Assembly (NCBI GenBank): GCA_965202735.1
Contig: OZ241844.1
Location: 3,472,001-3,536,000, forward strand
Source of the DNA: HK1 sp965202735
GTDB taxonomy: Bacteria; Pseudomonadota; Gammaproteobacteria; HK1
Direction of reading: 5' to 3'
Length of the DNA: 64,000 nucleotides
Of this stretch, positions 1 to 7,649 are shown in pieces. The notes beneath the pieces are model-generated. The model was not told the DNA's origin, ran no database searches, and was given only the letters and a program-made list of their open reading frames with translations. Both the position numbers and the translations under genes were made by a program. How positions within the stretch are numbered: position 1 is the stretch's first letter; each line of letters begins with the position of its first letter.

Positions 1-264
1 CGCCATCGCGGGCGCCCGTTCCCGGTTTCCTGGCGAGGCCATGCCTCGGGCCGGCGAGCCATGCTCGAAGCCGCCCGAATCGTCCGAAGCTCCGGCGCGT
101 CCCGTCGCGAGCCCCGTACCCTTCCGTCAACGAGGATGCCCGGTATGGCCGTGCCGCAAGAGAAGGCCGCTGCACGGCCCCGGCCGGCTTCGCGGATTCC
201 GGCCGCTCGAGGAATCCGGCCGGCCCATCCGCCGGAATGATGCGCCGGCCGCGATCCACCGGCC

Positions 265-278
265 TTGATCATGATCAA
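265..278. promoter_or_regulatory. Perfect FNR/DNR-type binding site
   Basis: The bases TTGATCATGATCAA match the FNR consensus TTGAT-N4-ATCAA without mismatch. The site lies about 180 bp before the sco1 start. The FNR-family regulator encoded at 1400-2095 carries ETFSR at residues 195-199, the ExxSR signature that in FNR reads TTGAT. I infer oxygen- or nitric-oxide-responsive control of sco1 and/or of a gene beyond the left edge. Confidence 0.75.
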
Positions 279-313
279 CGACCCGCACGCCCCCGGGCTC
301 GAAGATGACCGGA

Positions 314-403
314 CCTCGCCTCCCCGTGAGCGCTCCCGCGTGGATGCCGGTGCCGGGCCTCACAGGGATGCGAGCCTCGCCTCCTCGTGAGCGCTCCCGC
401 GTG
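314..403. repeat. Short direct duplication, 29 bp, period 61
   Basis: Two near-identical 29-base stretches at 314-342 and 375-403 share the core CGTGAGCGCTCCCGCGTG and differ at one or two bases. It is one of several small tandem duplications found in intergenic gaps of this window. Confidence 0.7.
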
Positions 404-458
404 CGCCGTGCGGGGCAGGCGGCGCGAGTGCCGGCCGAATCGAGTGCCGATCGAATCG

Positions 459-1166
459 ATGGATACCGCCGACGCGCCCGGGTCGTCACCGCCGGTCCGC
501 CGTGCATGGCGGCGCCGCGCCGCCCTGCTGGTGCTGGCGTCCGCGCTCGGCCTCGGCGCCGGATGGCTGTCGCTCGCCGGGCCGTGGCGCGAGCCGGCCC
601 ACGAAGCTTCGCCGGCGCCGGGGGTGCTGTGGCCGAACCCCCGGCCGATCGGCGCGTTCTCCCTGCGGGACCATCGAGGCCGCGCGTTCACGCGCGAGCG
701 CCTCGACGGCGTCTGGACCTTCCTGTTCTTCGGCTACACCCACTGCCCGGACATCTGCCCGGCCACCCTCGCCACCCTGCGCCGGGTCGAGCACGACCTC
801 CCCGCACATGCCCCGTCGCCCCGGCAGCACGTGCTGGTGTCCGTCGACCCGGCCCGGGACACGGTGGAGCACCTCGCGCGGTACGTGGCGGCGTTCGGGC
901 CGGAGCTCATCGGGGTGACCGGAAGCGACGGCGAGCTCGCGCGGCTCGCCCGGGACGTCGGCGCGGCGTACTTCCGTGGCGAGCCGGACGACGACGGCTC
1001 CTACTTCGTGGACCACACCGCTTCGATCATGCTGGTCGACCCCCATGGACGGCTGGTCGCGCTGTTCGGAATGCCGCACGACGCCGCCGCCATCGCGGCC
1101 CGGTTCCTGAAGCTGGAGCAGGCCGCGGGCGCGGCGGGACAGGCGCCGGCCCGCTCGGGACGCTGA
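459..1166 (+). CDS. SCO1/SenC-family copper chaperone for cytochrome c oxidase
   Basis: The 235-residue protein has one N-terminal membrane anchor (about residues 20-40) after an Arg-rich start, then a periplasmic thioredoxin-like domain. The copper-binding motif CPDIC is at 96-100 and the third ligand, the His of VDHT, at 186; this Cys-Cys-His set defines the SCO family, which delivers copper to the CuA site of heme-copper oxidases (some relatives act in nitrous-oxide reductase assembly). The start at 459 puts the anchor at the right distance; an in-frame ATG at 387 would add 24 residues of low-complexity Arg-rich sequence. A perfect FNR box lies upstream. It converges with the FNR-like gene across a family A repeat. 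The family is clear; which oxidase it serves is not visible. Confidence 0.9.
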   Translation: MDTADAPGSSPPVRRAWRRRAALLVLASALGLGAGWLSLAGPWREPAHEASPAPGVLWPNPRPIGAFSLRDHRGRAFTRERLDGVWTFLFFGYTHCPDICPATLATLRRVEHDLPAHAPSPRQHVLVSVDPARDTVEHLARYVAAFGPELIGVTGSDGELARLARDVGAAYFRGEPDDDGSYFVDHTASIMLVDPHGRLVALFGMPHDAAAIAARFLKLEQAAGAAGQAPARSGR

Positions 1167-1234
1167 CGGGAATTCCCCCGCCACGTGTCGAGCCCGCCAT
1201 CCCGCGAGAACGCGCTCCCTTCCGGGTGTACCCA

Positions 1235-1361
1235 GGGCTCTCCGGAAGTCGTGACGAGCGGATCGTCAGACGCTCGAAACGGGCCTTCGATGCCGAAAGA
1301 CCGCCGGCCGCCGTGCGACATCCCGGTCGGGCGGCCGAGGGCTGCGACTTTCGAATGCTCC
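1235..1361 (+). repeat. Interspersed repeat family A, copy 1
   Basis: This roughly 127-bp element begins GGGCTCTCCGGAAGTCGTGA and ends near a GAATGCTCC variant of the family end GAATGGTCC. Four other copies lie at 4980-5108 (inverted), 39111-39237, 53909-54035 and 57858-57987 (inverted). The two ends share GAAGTCG in inverted orientation, in this copy less perfectly. It sits between the convergent sco1 and regulator genes. Confidence 0.85.
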
Positions 1362-1399
1362 CGCGGGTGTACCCGGCAGCCCTGCTTCGGGCGCCGCCC

Positions 1400-2095
1400 T
1401 CAGTCCCTGGCGCGCGCCCGCAGCCCCTCCATGTCGAGCAGCACGATATCCTGTCCCTGCATCCGTATCAGGCCGTCCTTCATCAGCCGGGCGGCGACCC
1501 GCGAGAACGTCTCGGGCTGGATACCGAGTCGCGAGGCGATGACGTTCTTCGGAGCGGGGAGATGGATCCCGGATGAGAGGGGCACATCGGCGGGGACCTG
1601 CTCGACCAGATAGCCCGCGAGGCGGGACACCGCCGGGTGCAGGGTCAGCTTCTCGATCTCGTCCACCTGCTGGCGAAGCCGGCCGCTGAGGCTTGCGAGC
1701 ATCCGGAAGCAGGTATCGACCGATTCATGCAGCACGCCGCGCATCACGTGGCTGTCGAATCCGAAGAGGACGCTCGGCCTGATGGCCTCGGCGCTCACCG
1801 GATAGCCGTCCGCGGGATCCATGAAGATCATCGCCTCCGCGAACATCTCCCCGGGCTGGACGATCTCGATGATCTTCTCGCCCCCGCTCGGCGAGCTGCG
1901 GAAGAGCTTGAGCTGGCCCGAGTTCAGGCGGAAGAACTGCCGGGCGGGTTGTCCGTGGTCGAACAGCCGCTGGCCGTGGTCCAGCCGGACCACGCGGGTG
2001 CTGTCGATCACGATCCGAAGCTGGCGCGTATCGAGCGCGGCGAAGAGATCGATGCCGCGCAGCTCGTCCGCGATGTCCCTGCCCGCACCTCTCAT
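1400..2095 (-). CDS. Crp/FNR-family transcriptional regulator (DNR-like)
   Basis: This 231-residue protein has a cyclic-nucleotide-binding-fold sensor domain (about 15-130), a dimerisation helix, and a winged helix-turn-helix (about 180-215) with recognition sequence PETFSRV. The ExxSR pattern (195-199) is that of FNR/ANR/DNR proteins binding TTGAT-N4-ATCAA, and a perfect such site lies at 265-278. FNR's N-terminal cysteine cluster for an oxygen-sensing 4Fe-4S centre is missing, so it resembles the cluster-less DNR/NnrR subgroup, which responds to nitric oxide through heme. The effector is an inference. It is transcribed towards sco1, with no FNR box of its own seen upstream. Confidence 0.9.
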   Translation of the reverse strand: MRGAGRDIADELRGIDLFAALDTRQLRIVIDSTRVVRLDHGQRLFDHGQPARQFFRLNSGQLKLFRSSPSGGEKIIEIVQPGEMFAEAMIFMDPADGYPVSAEAIRPSVLFGFDSHVMRGVLHESVDTCFRMLASLSGRLRQQVDEIEKLTLHPAVSRLAGYLVEQVPADVPLSSGIHLPAPKNVIASRLGIQPETFSRVAARLMKDGLIRMQGQDIVLLDMEGLRARARD

Positions 2096-2250
2096 GGACA
2101 GATACCGGAGCAGACTGTCTGCACGCTACATGTTCGTGGACCCCGACTCCATGTCGCCGGTGCGCTTCCCGCGGTACCGGCTCCGTACCCGGATGCGTAT
2201 CCCGGCGCCGGTGTCGCGAGTGCGTCGTGTGCTTCCGGGCCGCCCGCTCG

Positions 2251-2547
2251 TCAGGCGACCCGGCGACCGGTGATCGCTTCGCGCAGGCCCTCCAGCAACC
2301 CTTCGATCTTCGCCATGCGTTCGCGCAGCCCGCCGATTTCCGCATGAAGTCCGTTCGCCCGGTCGTGAAGTCCGTTCATCCGGTCGTGAAGTCCGTTCAC
2401 CCGGTCGTGAAGTCCATTCATCCGGTCATTCATCTGCTCACGGAGATCGTTCAGCTCGCCGCGAAGCTGCCGGCCGGTCGCCGCGATCGCGATCAGGATC
2501 ACCACGCCGGTGCCGATCACGGTCCACGCTTCAGGAGTCATCGTCAT
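2251..2547 (-). CDS. Small membrane-anchored coiled-coil protein with heptad repeats
   Basis: The 98-residue product begins MTMTPEAW, has a single membrane helix (about 5-22), then a long coiled coil in which a seven-residue unit related to MNGLHDR repeats about five times. The repeat is visible in the DNA as a 21-bp tandem unit (about 2340-2420). The ATG at 2547 follows a GGGAAGG ribosome site; an upstream in-frame ATG at 2586 lacks one. Proteins of this build (N-terminal anchor plus DUF1640-like coiled coil) are common in proteobacteria, with no known function. Repeat number is likely to vary between strains. Confidence 0.7.
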   Translation of the reverse strand: MTMTPEAWTVIGTGVVILIAIAATGRQLRGELNDLREQMNDRMNGLHDRVNGLHDRMNGLHDRANGLHAEIGGLRERMAKIEGLLEGLREAITGRRVA

Positions 2548-2758
2548 CACCTTCCCATCCGTCACCCTGGCGTGATGGTGCATCAATCCCCGCGAGGCTC
2601 CATGAGCCCGAGTGCGTTCGCCTTGTCGGCATCCGGCCCGTCGAGTATAGGCGACAGTCGCCCCGGTGGTGCGCCCCGGTGGCCGGAATCGTGCCGCGGT
2701 CCCATCGCGGCACGGCCTCTGCGGGCGCTGGGGTAAGGGGGACCGAATCAGCCCCGCA

Positions 2759-2793
2759 CCCTCACCCCCGGCCCTCTCCCGGAGGGAGAGGGG
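2759..2793. repeat. REP-like palindromic hairpin
   Basis: CCTCTCCC and GGGAGAGG flank a short loop, preceded by CCCTCACCCC. The same arrangement occurs in reverse orientation at 12407-12440, so this is a dispersed intergenic palindrome of the CCCTCTCCC type found in many bacterial genomes. Confidence 0.65.
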
Positions 2794-2830
2794 AGAATAC
2801 GGGTGTCTAATTCAGACATTGCCAGTGGCC

Positions 2831-2953
2831 CAGCAATTCCCGCCAGGCGGAGACATGCTCCTGAAATCCCCTCGACTCGACGCCCCGAGGGTCGAAATCG
2901 CACCACGATTCCACCCCGGTACGGCCTCTTCCGGGCGCTGGCGGGAATCGCTG
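2831..2953 (+). repeat. Interspersed repeat family B, copy 1 (MITE-like)
   Basis: This 123-bp element has inverted-repeat ends: CAGCAATTCCCGCCAGGCGG on the left and, reading the right end on the other strand, CAGCGATTCCCGCCAGCG. Copies 2 and 3 are at 34441-34562 and 32643-32765. The conserved centre contains GAGGGTCGAAATCGC. Size and inverted ends fit a non-autonomous mobile element; no related transposase is evident in the window. Confidence 0.8.
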
Positions 2954-3017
2954 CCCGGCCGCGAGTCGCGCGTTGACAGTGCGGGGGCGATGCTACAGAC
3001 TCGCGCCCCGGAGTCAG

Positions 3018-3185
3018 GTGTCCGACGGGCGGCTTGCCAGCGCCGTCCGGGATGAAACGGGAAGTCGGTGCGCGATGCCTGTGCGGATCGCAAGTCCGAC
3101 ACTGCCCCCGCAACGGTAGGCGAGCAGGCCGGGCAACCGGTTCGCTTGCGAGTCCGGAGACCGGCCTGCCTCCAGTGGAGTCTGC
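3018..3185 (+). promoter_or_regulatory. Cobalamin riboswitch
   Basis: The conserved blocks appear in order: GATGAAACGGGAA and GGTG (3051-3070), the B12 box CTGCCCCCGCAACGGTA (3102-3118), and GAGTCCGGAGACCGGCCTGCC-type sequence (about 3149-3170, in two parts). It lies about 100 bases before cbtB. These riboswitches shut off expression when adenosylcobalamin binds, so they place the cbtBA cobalt-uptake genes, and perhaps cobO-cobQ, under B12 feedback. The outer limits are approximate. Confidence 0.92.
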
Positions 3186-3290
3186 GTTACGGGCAGGTGG
3201 TGCAGGCGGCTTCGCGACAAGGTCCTTCCCGCCTTGGCGCTGTCCTCCGAAGTCGCATGCCGAGCCTCGGCACGATGGAAGAGGAGAGCA

Positions 3291-3476
3291 ATGATGAATC
3301 TGGCGTACTCTCGTACCGGCCTTCAGGCCGTTCCCGATCCCAGGCGTCTGCTGCCGGCGTGCGCCGCGGCGATGCTCGGGGTGATCATCCTGTTCGGCGT
3401 GGCGCTCGCCAACGGCGACACCATCCACAACGCCGCACACGATACGCGACACGCGGCCGCCTTCCCCTGCCACTGA
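3291..3476 (+). CDS. cbtB: CbtB, small subunit of predicted cobalt transporter
   Basis: The 61-residue protein has one membrane helix (about 23-40) and ends in the His-rich metal-binding tail typical of CbtB: HDTRHAAAFPCH. CbtB partners CbtA as a predicted B12-regulated cobalt transporter. The ATG at 3291 follows GAGGAG; a second ATG follows at once. It is the first gene after the cobalamin riboswitch and lies 10 bases before cbtA. Confidence 0.9.
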   Translation: MMNLAYSRTGLQAVPDPRRLLPACAAAMLGVIILFGVALANGDTIHNAAHDTRHAAAFPCH

Positions 3477-3486
3477 CCGGAAGCCG

Positions 3487-4167
3487 GTGTTCAGACGCAT
3501 CGTGTTCTCGGCCGTCGCGGCCGGGTTGGCGGCCGGCGTCCTGCTGACCGCCATCCAGCAGCTTCGGGTCTTGCCCATCATCCTGAAGGCGGAGACGTAC
3601 GAGGCCGCAGAGCCCGAGGCCGAGCCCGAGGCTCATGCTCATGCCGACGGCGGCGGCCATCGTCACGACGGCTGGTCACCGCGGGACGGGATCGAGCGCA
3701 CGTTCTGGACCGGTGTCGCCAACGTCGCGATGGGGATCGGATTCGCGTTGCTGCTCGCGGCCGCGTTCTCGCTTCGCGGCGACGTGAGCTGGCGGCAGGG
3801 GCTCCTGTGGGGACTCGGCGGCTACGCCGCGTTCTTCGCGCTGCCGGCCCTCGGCCTCCCGCCGGAGCTGCCGGGCACGGAGGCGGCGGCGTTGCCGGAC
3901 CGTCAGGCGTGGTGGCTCGTCACCGTGACGCTCTCGGCGGCCGGAATCGCGCTGCTCGGCCTCGCACATGGCCGGGCGTGGAAGGCGGCGGGGGCGGTGC
4001 TCATCGCCCTCCCGCACCTGATCGGCGCCCCGCATCCCGACACCGGGACCGCCCTGGTCCCGCCCGAGCTCCTGCGGACGTTCATCGTCGCCACCGCCAT
4101 CGCCAACGCAGTGTTCTGGGCCGTGCTCGGCGCCGGCAGCGCGATCGCCTTCAGGAGGTTCGCGTAG
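3487..4167 (+). CDS. cbtA: CbtA, membrane subunit of predicted cobalt transporter
   Basis: This 226-residue protein has about five hydrophobic helices (roughly residues 5-33, 74-95, 106-122, 141-160, 197-220) and a cytosolic or periplasmic loop rich in His and acid residues (EAHAHADGGGHRHD, about 49-62) that probably binds metal. Those features and its place after cbtB identify CbtA. It uses a GTG start at 3487. It belongs to the riboswitch-controlled unit. Transport of cobalt is predicted from B12 regulation in the family rather than shown here. Confidence 0.9.
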   Translation: MFRRIVFSAVAAGLAAGVLLTAIQQLRVLPIILKAETYEAAEPEAEPEAHAHADGGGHRHDGWSPRDGIERTFWTGVANVAMGIGFALLLAAAFSLRGDVSWRQGLLWGLGGYAAFFALPALGLPPELPGTEAAALPDRQAWWLVTVTLSAAGIALLGLAHGRAWKAAGAVLIALPHLIGAPHPDTGTALVPPELLRTFIVATAIANAVFWAVLGAGSAIAFRRFA

Positions 4168-4241
4168 CGCGCGAAGGCGCGCACGGGTCCGGGCGGCGGG
4201 CACTCCGCGCCGGACCGCAGCCCGCTGGAGACGAGACGGCC

Positions 4242-4892
4242 ATGACCGACGAACGTCCCGAAGCAGCAGTCACCGAAGACGGGATCAACCGCAGGGCGAA
4301 CGAGAAGGCGCGCAAGCGCAAGGCCGTCCGCGACAGGATCCTCGCGACCAAGACCATCGAGAAGGGCCTGCTGATCGTCCACACCGGGAAGGGCAAGGGG
4401 AAGTCCACCGCCGCGTTCGGGCTGGTGGTGCGCGCGCTCGGCAACGGCATGAAGGTCGGCGTCGTCCAGTACGTGAAGGGCAAGTGGCAGACCGGCGAGC
4501 GCGTGGTGTTGGAGCGGTTTCCCGAGCAGGTCGAGATCCGCACCATGGGCGAGGGGTTCACCTGGGAGACCCAGGACCGCGCCCGCGACATCCGGGCCGC
4601 GAAGAACGCATGGGAAGCCTCGAAACGGATGATCGAGGCGGCGCGCGGCGAAGACCCGAAGTACGACATGGTGCTGCTCGACGAGCTCAACATCGTGCTT
4701 CGCTACGGCTACCTCGATGTGGCCGAGGTGGTCGGGTTCCTGTCGAGCCGGCCCGAGATGCTGCACGTCGTCGTCACCGGCCGGAACGCCAGGCCCGAGC
4801 TCGTCGAGGCGGCCGATCTGGTCACCGAGATGACCATGGTGAAGCACCCGTTCCGGGCCGGGGTCAAGGCGCAGAAGGGCATCGAGTTTTGA
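4242..4892 (+). CDS. cobO: Corrinoid adenosyltransferase CobO/BtuR
   Basis: The 216-residue protein has the P-loop TGKGKGKST (about 48-56) that binds ATP in the CobA/CobO/BtuR family, and the LLDELN motif further on. It transfers the adenosyl group of ATP to cob(I)yrinate a,c-diamide or cob(I)alamin. The ATG at 4242 gives the usual length with the Arg/Lys-rich N-terminal extension of long-form CobO proteins; upstream extension in the same frame overlaps cbtA and is not used. It lies 74 bases after cbtA, consistent with the same B12-regulated transcript. Confidence 0.95.
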   Translation: MTDERPEAAVTEDGINRRANEKARKRKAVRDRILATKTIEKGLLIVHTGKGKGKSTAAFGLVVRALGNGMKVGVVQYVKGKWQTGERVVLERFPEQVEIRTMGEGFTWETQDRARDIRAAKNAWEASKRMIEAARGEDPKYDMVLLDELNIVLRYGYLDVAEVVGFLSSRPEMLHVVVTGRNARPELVEAADLVTEMTMVKHPFRAGVKAQKGIEF

Positions 4893-4979
4893 CCGCGCCC
4901 GCCGCCGCGTCCGCCGTGATGCCGCACCGGTTCGTGCGGCCGGGGCGCGGAGATGTCCAGCCTTCCGCCTGCCGGGGAA

Positions 4980-5108
4980 GGACCATTCAGAAGTCGCGGT
5001 CGCTGGCCGCCAAGCCGGACTATCGCACGGCGATCGGTGGTCTTTCAGCATCGAAGACCCCGTTCGAGCGTGTGATGAACCGCTCGTCACGACTTCCGGA
5101 TAGCTCTG
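4980..5108 (-). repeat. Interspersed repeat family A, copy 2 (inverted)
   Basis: Read on the minus strand, this copy has the family ends GGAAGTCGTGACGAGCGG and GACTTCTGAATGGTC. It occupies most of the 275-base gap between cobO and cobQ. The internal sequence is very close to copy 5 (57858-57987), suggesting recent spread. Confidence 0.85.
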
Positions 5109-5167
5109 CCCGCCGGGGAAGGAGCAGCCCGGGCGGGTCCGCGCCCGCCGCCGCGAACCGGTGAGAG

Positions 5168-6691
5168 ATGGCGGCTCGCTTCATGCTTCAGGGCACGGGC
5201 TCCGACGTGGGCAAGTCGCTGCTGGTGGCGGGCCTGTGCCGCGCGTTCACCCGCCGCGGCCTGCGGGTGCGTCCGTTCAAGCCGCAGAACATGTCGAACA
5301 ATGCCGCGGTGACCGCGGACGGCGGCGAGATCGGCCGGGCGCAGGCGCTCCAGGCCCGGGCCTGCGGCGTGCCGCCGTCCCGCGACATGAACCCGGTGCT
5401 GCTCAAGCCGCAGACCGACGCCGGCTCCCAGGTCGTGGTGCAGGGCGAGGTGTGGGGCAGCGCCCGCGCCCGGGAGTACTACCGTCTCAGACGCACCCTG
5501 CTCCCGCGCATCCTCGAATCGTTCGAGCGTCTGGGACGCGACGCGGACCTGATCCTGGTGGAGGGCGCGGGCAGCGCGGCGGAGGTGAACCTGCGCGCTG
5601 GCGACGTCGCCAACATGGGGTTCGCCGAGGCCGCCGATGTGCCGGTCGCGCTGGTCGGCGACATCGACCGGGGCGGGGTCATCGCGAGCCTCGTCGGGAC
5701 CATGCTCCTGCTGTCCCCGTCGGAACGCGAGCGCGTGACCGCCTGCATCATCAACAGGTTCCGCGGGGATGTCCGGCTCTTCGACTCCGGCATCGAGGTC
5801 ATCGGCCGCAGGACCGGCCTGCCCTGCCTCGGGGTCGTCCCGTACTTCGAGCGCGCGAACCGGCTGCCGGCGGAGGACTCGGTGGCGGTGGGCCGCGGCG
5901 CCGAAGCCCGGTGCGGCGCCGAAGCCCACCGCGGCGCGGCGCTCAGGGTCGCGGTCCCGGTGCTTTCACGGATCGCCAACTTCGACGACCTGGACCCGCT
6001 GGCGGCCGAGCCGGGTGTCGAGGTGCGGTTCGTGGAGCCGGGACACGCCCTGCCGGGCGACGCCGACCTCGTGGTCCTGCCCGGCTCGAAGGCCACCATC
6101 GGCGACATGCGCTTCCTGCGGTCGCAGGGCTGGGACGTGGACCTCCGGGCGCACCTGCGCCGCGGCGGCTGGCTGCTGGGCCTGTGCGGCGGATACCAGA
6201 TGCTCGGGCGCGGGATTCGCGACCCCGAAGGCATCGAAGGCGAGCCGGGCGAGGAGCCGGGCCTTGGCGTTCTCGACCTCGACACCGAGCTGACCGGCGA
6301 CAAGCGGCTCGTGGAGGCCAGCGGCACCGAACACCTGACCGGACAGCCGGTCCGGGGATACGAGATGCACGTGGGCGCGACCACCGGCCCCGCACGGTCG
6401 GCCCCCATGCTGACCCTGAACGGACGGCCGGACGGCGCGGTGTCCGCCGACGGCAAGGTCATGGGGTGCTACCTGCACGGCCTGTTCTCGAGCGACGGGT
6501 TCAGGGCCGCGTTCCTCGAACGCCTGGGCGGCCGGGCCGCGTCCGGCCTTGTCTTCGAACGCCGGATCGATTCGACCCTCGACGCCCTCGCCGAGCACCT
6601 GGAGTCGAGCCTGGACCTCGACACCGTCCTTCAGACGAGCCACCAGAGCAGCGCGAGGGTCAGCGCGGCCAGCGTGCCGGCGGTGATGTAG
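5168..6691 (+). CDS. cobQ: Cobyric acid synthase CobQ
   Basis: CobQ amidates the b, d, e and g side chains of adenosylcobyrinate diamide using glutamine and ATP. The 507-residue protein has the N-terminal P-loop-like ATP site (GTGSDVGKS, about 9-17) and KPQNMSNN, then a class-I glutamine amidotransferase domain with nucleophile Cys340 in GLCGGYQ and the catalytic His in YLHGLF. Length and motifs are standard. The ATG at 5168 is the first plausible start. The last 61 bases overlap the convergent cobD gene, so both C-terminal ends share DNA. It is separated from cobO by a family A repeat. Confidence 0.96.
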   Translation: MAARFMLQGTGSDVGKSLLVAGLCRAFTRRGLRVRPFKPQNMSNNAAVTADGGEIGRAQALQARACGVPPSRDMNPVLLKPQTDAGSQVVVQGEVWGSARAREYYRLRRTLLPRILESFERLGRDADLILVEGAGSAAEVNLRAGDVANMGFAEAADVPVALVGDIDRGGVIASLVGTMLLLSPSERERVTACIINRFRGDVRLFDSGIEVIGRRTGLPCLGVVPYFERANRLPAEDSVAVGRGAEARCGAEAHRGAALRVAVPVLSRIANFDDLDPLAAEPGVEVRFVEPGHALPGDADLVVLPGSKATIGDMRFLRSQGWDVDLRAHLRRGGWLLGLCGGYQMLGRGIRDPEGIEGEPGEEPGLGVLDLDTELTGDKRLVEASGTEHLTGQPVRGYEMHVGATTGPARSAPMLTLNGRPDGAVSADGKVMGCYLHGLFSSDGFRAAFLERLGGRAASGLVFERRIDSTLDALAEHLESSLDLDTVLQTSHQSSARVSAASVPAVM

Positions 6692-7599
6692 AGATGGAGA
6701 GAGCGCTCGATGTCGCCCGCGTCGAGCCGGGCGCGGCCGTTGCCCATCCAGGCGTCGTCGACGGTCTCGTGGGGATAGGTTCGCGGCCCCGCGAGGGCGA
6801 AATCCAGCGCGCCGGCAACCGCCGCTTCCTGCCAGCCGGCATTCGGCGAACGGTGCCTGCGCGCATCGCGGACCATCACCCGCCAGGCGCGGCCGCCGTT
6901 CGCGCCGGGCATCAGCCACGCCGCCGCCACGAGGTACAGACCCGCCAGGCGGGCGGGCAGCCAGTTCACGACGTCGTCGAGCCGGGCCGCGGCGGCGCCG
7001 AAGTGGCGGTAGCGCTCGGTGCGGTGCCCGATCATGCTGTCCAGGGTGTTGACGGCCTTGTACGCGAACAGCCCCGGCAGCCCGGCCGCCACGTACCAGA
7101 ACAGCGGCGCCACCACCCCGTCGGAGAAGTTCTCGGCGATCGATTCGACGGCGCCGCGCGCGACTCCCGCCTCGTCCAGGCTCGCCGGGTCCCGGCCCAC
7201 GATGTGGCTCACCGCATCCCGGCCCGCGTCGAGGCTTCGCTCCAGACCCCGGGCCACCGCCCCGGCGTGGTCGTGGAGCCCGCGAAACGCGAGCAGGGTG
7301 CTCGCGACCACCGCTTCCAGCACCCAGCCGTGGGTCCATCGCTCGACCAGGAGCCGGTCGATCGACCAGCCGGCCGCGATGCCGGCGCCGGCCACCACCA
7401 CCACCGTCGCGGCGCCGCCGAGCACGCACAGCCAGCGCGGCGACGCCGTGTACAGCAATCGCTCCGCGAGCTCGACGAGCCTGCCGAGCACCGCCACCGG
7501 ATGCGGCACGCGCCGGTAGAGCCAGGGCGGGTCTCCGGTGGCGGCATCGATGAGCAGTGCCGCCAGCACGACGTGAAGCTCGAGGCCGGGTCCGCTCAT
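6631..7599 (-). CDS. cobD: Adenosylcobinamide-phosphate synthase CobD/CbiB
   Basis: This 322-residue integral membrane protein attaches the aminopropanol arm to adenosylcobyric acid. Family landmarks are seen: DAATGDPPWLYRRVPHPV near the N-terminus, ESIAENFSDGVVAP in the middle and KAVNTLDSMIGH. At least four membrane helices are evident. The ATG at 7599 fits the family; the upstream ATG at 7635 adds 12 atypical residues. It is the only corrin gene here on the minus strand and runs 61 bases into the end of cobQ, so the two transcripts would overlap. Confidence 0.95.
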   Translation of the reverse strand: MSGPGLELHVVLAALLIDAATGDPPWLYRRVPHPVAVLGRLVELAERLLYTASPRWLCVLGGAATVVVVAGAGIAAGWSIDRLLVERWTHGWVLEAVVASTLLAFRGLHDHAGAVARGLERSLDAGRDAVSHIVGRDPASLDEAGVARGAVESIAENFSDGVVAPLFWYVAAGLPGLFAYKAVNTLDSMIGHRTERYRHFGAAAARLDDVVNWLPARLAGLYLVAAAWLMPGANGGRAWRVMVRDARRHRSPNAGWQEAAVAGALDFALAGPRTYPHETVDDAWMGNGRARLDAGDIERSLHLYITAGTLAALTLALLWWLV

Positions 7600-7649
7600 G
7601 GCGCCGGCATCACACCACAGGGAGCCGGACGACACCAGGAGAGCACGAG

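Larger units (their letters stand above)
1..458. other. Intergenic region upstream of sco1, no convincing gene
   Basis: No reading frame here has the third-position GC bias or family resemblance of the neighbouring genes. The stretch holds a perfect FNR-type palindrome (265-278) and a 29-base direct duplication (314-342 and 375-403, two differences). The duplication lies between the palindrome and the sco1 start, so it probably belongs to the leader of that transcript. A divergent gene to the left of the window could also use the palindrome. Confidence 0.6.
2548..3017. other. Intergenic region with two repeats, no gene
   Basis: This gap of about 470 bases holds a REP-like hairpin (2759-2793) and family B repeat copy 1 (2831-2953). 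The remainder shows no credible coding frame. It separates the divergently transcribed coiled-coil gene and the cobalamin-riboswitch operon. Confidence 0.6.
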
